A stretch of 64,000 nt of DNA from Chitinophagaceae bacterium. Its GTDB lineage: Bacteria; Bacteroidota; Bacteroidia; Chitinophagales; Chitinophagaceae. The notes beneath the pieces are model-generated. The model was given only the letters and a program-made list of their open reading frames with translations. It did not search any database and had not been told where the DNA came from. Of this stretch, positions 26,413 through 33,138 are shown piece after piece (position 1 is the first letter of the stretch; every line of letters starts with the position of its first letter). The DNA is taken from the NCBI GenBank assembly GCA_014379965.1, contig JACMKU010000211.1, positions 16,658 to 80,657 on the forward strand, given 5' to 3'. The position numbers and the translations under genes are program-made.

Positions 26413-26624
26413 GTTGTGAGTGGTGAGTAGTGAATAGTGAGTGTCTCCCTGTTTCTCGCTCTGTTTCTGTTTCTGTTCCTCGCTCTCGCTCTGTTTCTCG
26501 ATCTGTTTCTGTTTCTGTTGCTCGCTCTCGCTCTGTTTCTCGCTCTTGGGCTAGAGAAACAGGAACAGAAACAGGAACAGGAACAGAAACAGAAACAGAG
26601 CGAGAAACAGAGCGGGAGCGAGGG
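26407..26624. repeat. Long polypyrimidine/polypurine hairpin, hexamer words
   Basis: A heptad stretch (gtgagta/gtgaata, 26407-26442) leads into 105 bases of almost pure pyrimidine built from ctcgct and ctgttt hexamers (26443-26547). After a loop of about 5 bases come some 70 bases of the complementary purine words (gaaaca, ggaaca, gagcga; 26553-26624). The strand could fold into a very long hairpin or form triplex DNA. The same word is used at 27877-28047, on the other side of kbl. Confidence 0.95.
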
Positions 26625-26639
26625 TAGTTGCACCACCCC

Positions 26640-26647
26640 TATCTTTG
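26640..26647 (+). promoter_or_regulatory. TAnnTTTG -7 element for kbl
   Basis: TATCTTTG matches TAnnTTTG exactly, 17 bp before the ATG at 26665 and 15 bp after the purine arm of the repeat. The -33 position falls in the repeat. Confidence 0.6.
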
Positions 26648-26664
26648 TTGTCTAAACAAATCCC

Positions 26665-27870
26665 ATGAACGAAAAGTTTGCACATCGCATTGCAGCAGAA
26701 GTAGAAGAGATCAGTGCTGCAGGTCTGTTCAAGAAAGAAAGAATCATTTCCAGTCCGCAAGGAGCAGAGATAGTTGTTAACGGGAAAACTGTATTGAATT
26801 TCTGTGCAAATAATTATCTCGGACTGTCCTCGCATCCAAAAGTGATCGAGGCCGCACATGCTGCTATTGAAGCGCATGGGTATGGAATGAGCAGTGTCAG
26901 ATTCATCTGCGGCACCCAGGATATTCACAAGGAACTAGAAGAAAAAATATCTGCTTTCCTCGGTACGGAGGAAACCATTCTGTATGCGGCAGCCTTCGAT
27001 GCGAATGGGGGGGTATTCGAACCTTTGTTCGGCGAGCAGGATGCGATAATATCAGATGCGCTTAATCACGCCTCGATTATTGATGGGGTACATCTTTGTA
27101 AAGCCCAACGGTATCGTTACGAACACAATGACATGGCAGATCTCGAAGCCAAGCTCCGCGAGGCGGCAAGCTGTCGTAGCCGCATCATTGTAACCGATGG
27201 TTCATTCAGTATGGATGGAACGATTGCTCAACTTGATGAAATCGTCAGGTTGGCGGAGAAGTACGATGCCGTTATCATGATCGACGAATGTCACTCTTCT
27301 GGCTTCCTTGGAAAAACGGGAAGAGGAACACATGAATACAGGGGAGTGATGGGAAAGATCGATATCATCACCGGCACACTTGGCAAGGCACTGGGAGGTG
27401 CTTCGGGTGGATTTACTTCTGGAAAGAAGGAAGTAATAGAAATGCTGCGTCAGAAGTCGAGGCCATATCTTTTCAGCAATACACTCGCTCCTTCGATCGT
27501 GGGTGGTTCGATTGCCGTACTTGATATGCTTACAGAAACAACAACACTTCGCGATAAGCTTGAATACAATACTCAATATTTCCGTAAAAACATGACCGAG
27601 GCTGGCTTCGATATAAAGCCGGGCGATCACCCGATTGTTCCTATCATGTTGTATGAGGCTACAGTTGCGCAGGAGTTCGCTTCGAAATTACTCGACGAAG
27701 GAATCTACGTTATTGGCTTCTTCTTCCCGGTAGTCCCCAAAGGAAAGGCAAGGATCAGGGTTCAATTAAGCGCCGCGCACGAGAAGGATCATCTTGATAG
27801 GGCTGTTGAGGCGTTTAGGAAGGTGGGTGAGGCGATGGGTGTAGTAAAGAAGGTAGTAAAACAAGTGTAG
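26665..27870 (+). CDS. kbl: Glycine C-acetyltransferase (2-amino-3-ketobutyrate CoA ligase)
   Basis: This 401-residue PLP enzyme belongs to the alpha-oxoamine synthase family. FCANNYLGLSSHP, SVRFICGTQDIHKELE, DALNHASIIDG, MIDECHSSGFLG and the Schiff-base segment TLGKALGGASGGF are diagnostic; the PLP lysine is in GTLGKALGG. Kbl cleaves 2-amino-3-oxobutyrate with CoA to glycine and acetyl-CoA, the second step of threonine breakdown. No threonine dehydrogenase gene lies beside it. The gene sits alone between two long hairpins made of the same hexamer words. Confidence 0.95.
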   Translation: MNEKFAHRIAAEVEEISAAGLFKKERIISSPQGAEIVVNGKTVLNFCANNYLGLSSHPKVIEAAHAAIEAHGYGMSSVRFICGTQDIHKELEEKISAFLGTEETILYAAAFDANGGVFEPLFGEQDAIISDALNHASIIDGVHLCKAQRYRYEHNDMADLEAKLREAASCRSRIIVTDGSFSMDGTIAQLDEIVRLAEKYDAVIMIDECHSSGFLGKTGRGTHEYRGVMGKIDIITGTLGKALGGASGGFTSGKKEVIEMLRQKSRPYLFSNTLAPSIVGGSIAVLDMLTETTTLRDKLEYNTQYFRKNMTEAGFDIKPGDHPIVPIMLYEATVAQEFASKLLDEGIYVIGFFFPVVPKGKARIRVQLSAAHEKDHLDRAVEAFRKVGEAMGVVKKVVKQV

Positions 27871-27876
27871 GTTCCA

Positions 27877-28047
27877 GCCTCGCTCTCGCTCTGTTTCTCG
27901 CTCTGTTTCTGATTTCTGTTTTCTGTTCCTGTTTCTGTTTTCTGTTCCTGTTTTCTGTTTCCGTTCCTCGCTCTTTTTCTCGCTCTCAGGTTAAAGAAAC
28001 AGGAACAGAAACAGGAACAGAGCGAGAAACAGAGCGAGAGCGAGGGG
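27877..28047. repeat. Second polypyrimidine/polypurine hairpin beyond kbl
   Basis: About 111 bases of pyrimidine words (ctcgct, ctgttt, with 5- and 7-base variants such as ctgtttt) at 27877-27987 are followed by a loop of about 5 bases and 55 bases of complementary purine words (27993-28047). The word and orientation match the element at 26443-26624. It begins 7 bp after the kbl stop. Confidence 0.95.
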
Positions 28048-28145
28048 TAAATGCAATCCACCCCCACTATCCCGCATTTCATATCCCAATTACTGCATTT
28101 GGTCAATTATTGGTTTTTCCCTGCGTAACGGATGTTTACTTTTAC

Positions 28146-28172
28146 TGTAACATTTTCCGGCAGGCGGTCGTC
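28146..28172 (+). promoter_or_regulatory. ECF-type promoter, TGTAAC-N17-CGTC (copy 1)
   Basis: TGTAAC (28146-28151) and CGTC (28169-28172) are 17 bp apart, as in extracytoplasmic-function sigma promoters. The same pair with the same spacing recurs at 28443-28470. It would start transcription at or just after the ATG at 28175, so the small gene may use a later TTG start. Confidence 0.5.
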
Positions 28173-28174
28173 AA

Positions 28175-28402
28175 ATGGAGAAACCAGCAAACTTGAGAAA
28201 GACGAATATCATACGAACACTCCTCCTAGCCCTGGCCATCACAGGGGGGATCCTGGTTTTGTGGGCTGCCACCCCTGGCAAAGAGTCTCATCCCTGTAAT
28301 GAGGTCATGGACGGAACATGCCAGAAAAAACATGGCGATGACGGCAATAAGATGATCTGGGAAAGCCTCTCCCATCAATTTTTCTCCTCCGCTTCTTTCT
28401 GA
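28175..28402 (+). CDS. Small single-pass membrane protein upstream of the sigma gene
   Basis: This 75-residue frame has a basic N-terminus, one hydrophobic segment (about 14-32, TLLLALAITGGILVLWAA) and a short outer part with two cysteines (HPCNEVMDGTC), ending MIWESLSHQFFSSASF. I do not recognise a named family. The ATG at 28175 lies right on a putative ECF promoter, so an internal TTG at 28193 (giving RKTNIIRTLLLAL) is an alternative start. Position and promoter suggest it belongs to the regulon of the sigma factor downstream. Confidence 0.55.
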   Translation: MEKPANLRKTNIIRTLLLALAITGGILVLWAATPGKESHPCNEVMDGTCQKKHGDDGNKMIWESLSHQFFSSASF

Positions 28403-28442
28403 TTAGCAACTGTTTAAGCTGGTGATAAAAATACCACCGGAC

Positions 28443-28470
28443 TGTAACATTTACTTATAACCAATCGTTT
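28443..28470 (+). promoter_or_regulatory. ECF-type promoter, TGTAAC-N17-CGTT (copy 2)
   Basis: TGTAAC (28443-28448) and CGTT (28466-28469) have the same 17-bp spacing as copy 1, and the shared block reads actgtaacattt in both. It lies about 50 bp before the sigma gene start, as expected for autoregulation. Confidence 0.5.
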
Positions 28471-28495
28471 AACCTAAAATTCCGGGTTCCATCGG

Positions 28496-28503
28496 TATTT
28501 TTG
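28496..28503 (+). promoter_or_regulatory. TAnnTTTG -7 element before the sigma gene
   Basis: TATTTTTG is an exact match 19 bp before the ATG at 28523. It may provide basal, housekeeping expression beside the ECF-type promoter. Confidence 0.45.
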
Positions 28504-28522
28504 AACCTGCCTTCGGCTGTTT

Positions 28523-29008
28523 ATGACTGAGAAAGAGTACAACCAATGTGTAAAAACGTATGCAGATAATGTATACAGATTTATCGTCAAAAACCTCAAG
28601 CATGAGGAAGACGCAAGGGACGTGGTGCAGACCGCATTTGAGAAAATGTGGCGCAACCGTGAGGAGATCGACCCGGTGAAGTGCAAGTCTTACCTGTTTA
28701 CCGTCGCCTATCACCAGATGATCGATCACATCCGCAAAGTGAAGAGGGTTCAATTGAAAGAGGAGTTTAGTGCGGAGACCCGGGTACATGACAAACCCGC
28801 CCACAACCTGAAGAAGGTTTTGGAAGAGGCGCTTAGCCGCCTTAGCGAGACACAAAGATCGCTGGTGTTGCTGAAGGATTATGAAGGATATAGCTATAAT
28901 GAGATTGGACAGATAACCGGGTTGAGTGAAAGCCAGGTCAAGGTTTACCTTCACAGGGCGCGGGTGCAACTCAAGGAATACCTGGTAAAAATCGAGAACG
29001 TGATATGA
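28523..29008 (+). CDS. ECF-type RNA polymerase sigma factor
   Basis: This 161-residue sigma-70 family protein has region 2 (YRFIVKNLKHEEDARDVVQT, AFEKMWRN) and region 4 (LSRLSETQRSLVLLKDYEG, YSYNEIGQITGLSESQVKVY, LHRAR). Regions 1 and 3 are missing, as in group 4 sigma factors. It heads an operon with an anti-sigma-like membrane protein and an outer-membrane protein, so it probably reports on the envelope. Two TGTAAC-N17-CGT promoters lie upstream of it and of the small gene before it. Confidence 0.94.
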   Translation: MTEKEYNQCVKTYADNVYRFIVKNLKHEEDARDVVQTAFEKMWRNREEIDPVKCKSYLFTVAYHQMIDHIRKVKRVQLKEEFSAETRVHDKPAHNLKKVLEEALSRLSETQRSLVLLKDYEGYSYNEIGQITGLSESQVKVYLHRARVQLKEYLVKIENVI

Positions 29009-29044
29009 TGGGCTTGATAGCCTGTTGAAAAAAGTGAGAAGTCA

Positions 29045-30154
29045 ATGATGCTTAACAGAAATAATTACGAAGAATTCTTTATCCTCTACGTGGATAATGA
29101 ACTTGGATCTGAGGATCGCCGGGCCGTAGAGTTGTTTACCAAGGAGAACCCGGATCTGAAGGAAGAACTCGATCTTCTATTGTCAAGTAAACTAACACCG
29201 GACACTTCGATTGTTTTTGATAAAAAGGAAATACTGATGTCTGGCATTTCCTCCCCGATCGATCTATCTAATTATGAGTCGAAATTCCTTTCCTATATCG
29301 ACAATGAACTTCCCGAAGCTGAAAGACGTGAGGTAGAAAACTTCGTGTCCGTTCATCCTTCGCTCAAAGGAGAATTGGATTGGCTTCAACGGTCAAAGTT
29401 ACAGCCGGAGTCAATTGTCTTCCCGGATAAGAACAGCCTGTACCGCAAGGAAGAAAAGGCCCGCGTAATTGGAATCACCTGGAGGCGCCTCTCAGTGGCT
29501 GCTGTGTTACTAGTGGCAATCAGTACTACCGCCATCATTATTGTGAATTCAAACAGGAATGGAGATGTTGTAGGGCCAGTTGCATCGACTATCGACAACC
29601 AGGGGAAGAAAAACGAAAAGGCTGCTACAGAACCAGCAAATATTGAGACCAAGCTGGCAGAGGTGAGCCAGCTACCTTCTTCAGTCGACGCGCCTGCAAT
29701 AACGGCGAAGAAAATGGTGACCGATCAGAAAAAAGAACCTGCAGTTCGTTATCAACCGCTGCAACCTTTGACGGATAAGAGTACAACAATCGCTTCCCAG
29801 GGAAACGTAATTAAGAAACGCGGCAACGACTTACCTCAACCGGTAAACAATCCGAACATAATTAGAAATGAGGATACAAAGAATACAACAGCCCAAATAG
29901 ATGTTCCCAAGAAACCATTAACAATTCCTGAAGAATTCCGGGGTAGTACTGTTGTAACAGATGATGTTGTTGCAACGTCAAACAATATATCACCTGCGGA
30001 CGAGGAAGGTATCGAACAGCCTGCTGAAAAGAAAAACAAACTCCGTGGTTTTTTCCGGAAAATAACCAGGACGATTGAGAAGAGAACCAACATCAAAGCG
30101 ACCGATGACGATGACCGGTTACTGATCGCAGGGCTGTCCATTAAACTGAAATAA
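29045..30154 (+). CDS. Anti-sigma-like membrane protein with duplicated N-terminal module
   Basis: The protein has 369 residues; a second ATG three bases on is possible. Two copies of a module of about 60 residues open it: YEEFFILYVDNELGSEDRR (8-26) and YESKFLSYIDNELPEAERR (about 79-97), each followed by a segment of E/D/L and a KLxPDTSIVF or KLQPESIVF end. This is the helical anti-sigma N-domain of Bacteroidota, without zinc ligands. One membrane helix (about 150-168, SVAAVLLVAISTTAIIIV) follows, then a long disordered periplasmic part and a basic C-terminal segment. It should hold the sigma factor from the preceding gene. Confidence 0.8.
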   Translation: MMLNRNNYEEFFILYVDNELGSEDRRAVELFTKENPDLKEELDLLLSSKLTPDTSIVFDKKEILMSGISSPIDLSNYESKFLSYIDNELPEAERREVENFVSVHPSLKGELDWLQRSKLQPESIVFPDKNSLYRKEEKARVIGITWRRLSVAAVLLVAISTTAIIIVNSNRNGDVVGPVASTIDNQGKKNEKAATEPANIETKLAEVSQLPSSVDAPAITAKKMVTDQKKEPAVRYQPLQPLTDKSTTIASQGNVIKKRGNDLPQPVNNPNIIRNEDTKNTTAQIDVPKKPLTIPEEFRGSTVVTDDVVATSNNISPADEEGIEQPAEKKNKLRGFFRKITRTIEKRTNIKATDDDDRLLIAGLSIKLK

Positions 30155-30178
30155 ATCACTACATTTAAAATTAAAAAA

Positions 30179-31012
30179 ATGAAAAGGTTAATTACCCTGT
30201 GTCTATTGCTATGTGCTGTCACGAGCGGTTTTGCCCAAACGGACTCTACAAGGAGCACTCCCGATACGATCAAGATCGGCGGCATGATCATCATACGCGA
30301 TAAGGACAGCAAACCTGAAAAAGAAGAGGACAGAGGCATCCTTCGCATACGCAAAAGAGAGAACAACGAAGAGCCATCAGCCATCAGTACGAATTGGTGG
30401 ATCATTGACATCGGCTTCTCGAATTATAATGACCGTACTGATTATGCAAGCGCCTCCACACAAGCGTTTGCACCGGGCAGCAATGAAGACTGGTTCAAAC
30501 TGCGTGCAGGCAAATCGAGGAACATAAATCTCTGGTTCTTCATGCAGCGGATCAGCATCGCGAAGAGAGTGTTGAACCTTAAGTATGGAGTAGGACTCGA
30601 ATTGAATAACTATCATTTCGATGAATCACGTATTAAGTTCTCCAAGAAGCCTACGCTCGTCGCACTCGATGAAAGCCTCAAAGGAGCACGAAAGAACAAG
30701 CTTGCAGCCGATTACCTCACGGTGCCGGTTATGTTAAATATTAATTTCACTCCTGGTCGCCAAAGAGGTTTCGGTTTTAGCGGAGGTGTAAGCGCAGGAT
30801 TCCTTTATAGCGCAAGGCAGAAGACTAAAAACGATGGAGACGTAGATAAGACGAAGAGTGACTTCAACCTCGATCGTTGGAAACTGGCCTACGTAGGCGA
30901 ACTATTATTAGGACCTGTAAAGCTATATGGCAGTTACGCTTTCAAGAATATGTGGGAGAAAGGACTTGACCAGGTACCTTATACGGTGGGTTTTCGCATC
31001 AGTAGCTGGTAA
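30179..31012 (+). CDS. Outer-membrane beta-barrel protein of the sigma operon
   Basis: This 277-residue protein has a signal peptide (LITLCLLLCAVTSGFAQ), a charged linker with KIGGMIIIRDKDSKPEKEED, and a C-terminal half of alternating hydrophobic strands ending in an aromatic residue (VGFRISSW), as in small outer-membrane barrels. The family is unrecognised. It is the third gene of the sigma/anti-sigma unit and closes it ahead of a strong terminator, so it may be the envelope component whose state is sensed, or a target. Confidence 0.8.
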   Translation: MKRLITLCLLLCAVTSGFAQTDSTRSTPDTIKIGGMIIIRDKDSKPEKEEDRGILRIRKRENNEEPSAISTNWWIIDIGFSNYNDRTDYASASTQAFAPGSNEDWFKLRAGKSRNINLWFFMQRISIAKRVLNLKYGVGLELNNYHFDESRIKFSKKPTLVALDESLKGARKNKLAADYLTVPVMLNINFTPGRQRGFGFSGGVSAGFLYSARQKTKNDGDVDKTKSDFNLDRWKLAYVGELLLGPVKLYGSYAFKNMWEKGLDQVPYTVGFRISSW

Positions 31013-31064
31013 AACTTGCAGTTAGATAGATTGATCAGGGACAATTACCTCTTTTGTTTTCCAC

Positions 31065-31095
31065 ATCCCGCTGAAAATGTTCAGCGGGATTTTTC
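31065..31095 (+). terminator. Intrinsic terminator of the sigma operon
   Basis: An 11-bp perfect stem ATCCCGCTGAA / TTCAGCGGGAT with a 4-base loop AATG is followed by TTTTC. Confidence 0.9.
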
Positions 31096-31209
31096 TTTGC
31101 ATCATTTTTGCTAATTGCGTACAATTGTAAAGCCATCGTTAAAACTATCCGATCCAGAAATAAGAATCCAATTATCCCGTTTTGAATCCGGACGGACAAG
31201 GATACAACT

Positions 31210-31791
31210 ATGAAAAATGTAATCGTACTCACCTCAGTATTGCTGGGAAGCAGTTTCCTGGTATTCAATACTCCCTCAACTTCAGATGCCAGCATCAAGA
31301 AAGCTGGTAAGAAGACATTTAAGAGATTCGATGCTACAGCAGGTCCTGTTGGGGGCATATCCATCATTATCGATAAATCAGATTACGAGTTAAGCATATA
31401 CGATGACAAGGGCTGGTACGCTACCTATCCTGTTGTCTTCGGAAATAATACGCTCGATGACAAGAAAATGGAAGGCGACAAGAACACTCCAGAAGGCACC
31501 TTCCGCATAGTACACAAGAAACCTCATGAAAAATGGGCTCGTTTCATGGCTATCGATTATCCGACTAAAGAAAGCTGGGATAAATTCAAGAAGAGAAAAG
31601 ACAAGGGCGAGATTCCGGCCTCAGCCAGCATTGGTGGTGCAATCGGCATTCATGGCACCTGGCCTCACGAGGACTTCGTGGTTGACAGGTATAAGAACTG
31701 GACAATGGGTTGTATCTCGATGAAGAGAGATGACGTGCAGGAAATCTATGGCTTCACGGGTGTAGGGACCCGAGTGACGATCAGAAAATAG
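31210..31791 (+). CDS. Secreted L,D-transpeptidase (YkuD domain)
   Basis: This 193-residue protein has an N-terminal signal peptide or anchor (VIVLTSVLLGSSFLVF) and a YkuD catalytic domain. The domain runs from GGISIIIDKSDYELSIYDD, through GDKNTPEGTFRI, to the catalytic motif IGIHGTW (His148) and MGCISM (Cys168). Such enzymes form 3-3 peptidoglycan crosslinks or attach proteins to the wall. It is single-domain, without LysM or binding modules. It is convergent with the hydrolase gene, the stops 1 bp apart. Confidence 0.92.
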   Translation: MKNVIVLTSVLLGSSFLVFNTPSTSDASIKKAGKKTFKRFDATAGPVGGISIIIDKSDYELSIYDDKGWYATYPVVFGNNTLDDKKMEGDKNTPEGTFRIVHKKPHEKWARFMAIDYPTKESWDKFKKRKDKGEIPASASIGGAIGIHGTWPHEDFVVDRYKNWTMGCISMKRDDVQEIYGFTGVGTRVTIRK

Positions 31792-31792
31792 C

Positions 31793-32776
31793 TTACCTGT
31801 TCATTTCAAGAAAATCTCCTACCTCACTTTTCCATAATTCGGGATCTTCCTTCAAAAACAAAGAATGCGGCGCATTCTCATATATCACTAATTTCTTATT
31901 GGTGGAACCTATGGCAGAATAGATCGCATCTGTCTCGTACTGGAGTACCAGTTCATCCTTCCTTCCATATTGCATAAGCACCGGACATGTCAGTTTCTTC
32001 GCATACCTCGCGGTGTTGAACAAGTTTCCATTAAACCCTCTCTCGACTCCAATCCAGAAAGAGGTAAGAAATCCAAACGGTTGTTCGGGAAATCCAAGAA
32101 TGCGCGCCCTTCCTTTGAGGTGTGATTGCAATGACAGGAAGGGCATTTCGATGATGATACCTGAAGGCTGCAACGGATATTCGGCAACTGCTTTCACTAC
32201 TTCTACCGCGCCCATTGACGATCCCCAGATAAATATGGATTGCTCGCCGGTGGACTTCACATAATCATACGCCAGCTTCACTTCTTCTGCTTCACGATAG
32301 CCGATAGTTATTACATTCCCGCCACTGTTGCCATGTCCCCTAACGTCGAGGAGCATTACGTTGAAGCCGAAATTTCGAAAGGCTTCTGCCTCATGCAGGA
32401 GTTGTCCTTTATTACCCATCAGGCCATGGAAAAGGATAACGGTTCCTTTCGGCGTTACAGAGTCAGTTTTCGCATGCCAGGCCTCCAGGGGAATTCCGGA
32501 AGTCGTCTTGAGAGTCAAGGTAGTAAACGCGTATGTTGGTTTGGCTTTGCTGTACTGGTGATAGAATTTGGGGCCGGTAAACAGGCGCCAAGTCTTGGTA
32601 AAAATGTTGTCAGACGCGGATTTAGTCCAGGTGTGTTCGTCGGGAGTATAGAGATGAGTGAGCTTGTGGGCGTAGAGCGCCGCACTGATATTGATGAGAA
32701 TGAATTGGGCTAGCAGCACCCACAGGGACCAGGTAATGATCGAGCGCAGTCTCTTCCTCGGTTTTGATTTTTTCAT
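31793..32776 (-). CDS. Membrane-anchored alpha/beta hydrolase
   Basis: This 327-residue protein has one N-terminal membrane segment (about 13-33, IITWSLWVLLAQFILINISA) and an alpha/beta-hydrolase domain: oxyanion LFHGLMGNKG, LLDVRGHGNSGG, nucleophile elbow WGSSMGAVE, acid in YGRKDELV and histidine in NAPHSLF. The fold resembles BAAT/Bem46-like serine hydrolases. The substrate is unknown; an ester, amide or lipid is likely given the membrane tether. A TAnnTTTG box lies at 32808-32815. Confidence 0.88.
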   Translation of the reverse strand: MKKSKPRKRLRSIITWSLWVLLAQFILINISAALYAHKLTHLYTPDEHTWTKSASDNIFTKTWRLFTGPKFYHQYSKAKPTYAFTTLTLKTTSGIPLEAWHAKTDSVTPKGTVILFHGLMGNKGQLLHEAEAFRNFGFNVMLLDVRGHGNSGGNVITIGYREAEEVKLAYDYVKSTGEQSIFIWGSSMGAVEVVKAVAEYPLQPSGIIIEMPFLSLQSHLKGRARILGFPEQPFGFLTSFWIGVERGFNGNLFNTARYAKKLTCPVLMQYGRKDELVLQYETDAIYSAIGSTNKKLVIYENAPHSLFLKEDPELWKSEVGDFLEMNR

Positions 32777-32807
32777 AAGATATCCACCCGGTAAATACCG
32801 GAGCGGT

Positions 32808-32815
32808 CAAAAGTA
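32808..32815 (-). promoter_or_regulatory. TAnnTTTG -7 element for the hydrolase gene
   Basis: On the minus strand TACTTTTG is an exact match; the leader would be about 25-30 bases and contains a small palindrome, CCGGTATTTACCGG. Confidence 0.55.
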
Positions 32816-32902
32816 GTTTTTAAGGCTTGCAATAGAGAAGAACCCTCGATATTTTTATCACATCGCAAATTGATACCCTTTCGGGTATAATTTTTGCAGA
32901 AT

Positions 32903-32975
32903 CTATTAAGCGCGTTTGTTTAAAAAATATTTGGAAAACCCCTTGAAGCAGTCGTAAAGACTGCTTTATTGTTTT
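32903..32975 (+). ncRNA. Candidate small RNA with terminator hairpin
   Basis: The 360-bp gap between two minus-strand genes holds plus-strand signals: TATAATTTTTG (32886-32896, one base off TAnnTTTG), then 50 bases of A/T-rich sequence without an ORF. An 8-bp perfect hairpin AAGCAGTC-GTAAA-GACTGCTT (32946-32966) with a U-rich tail tattgtttt follows. No plus-strand gene lies upstream for this terminator to serve. The predicted RNA would be about 70 nt. This is weak evidence. Confidence 0.3.
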
Positions 32976-32990
32976 ATAACTGCCTGAGAT

Positions 32991-33134
32991 ACGTTTAAGG
33001 GTTTAACGTTTAACGTTCTGTAATTCGATCATATTTTACTGGACGATTTGGTTAAGCACAGGTGGGTTAATAAAATTTCTAAACTGTCTAGCCTGTCCGA
33101 TCTAAAGTACGTTAAACGTTAAAACGTTAAACGT
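32991..33134. repeat. Inverted repeat of TTTAACG heptads (third copy)
   Basis: The left arm (32991-33016) pairs with the right arm (33109-33134) over 26 bp with two mismatches, around a spacer of 92 bp. Same word as the elements at 1519 and 16091. It ends 4 bp from the acs stop codon. Confidence 0.93.
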
Positions 33135-33138
33135 CGCA

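Noticed and set aside
26407..26636. Several overlapping frames rich in S/R/V or Q/E/K in the pyrimidine/purine hairpin before kbl
   Set aside because: Low-complexity translation of repeat words with no start signals; the same frames appear at 27789-28106 for the same reason.
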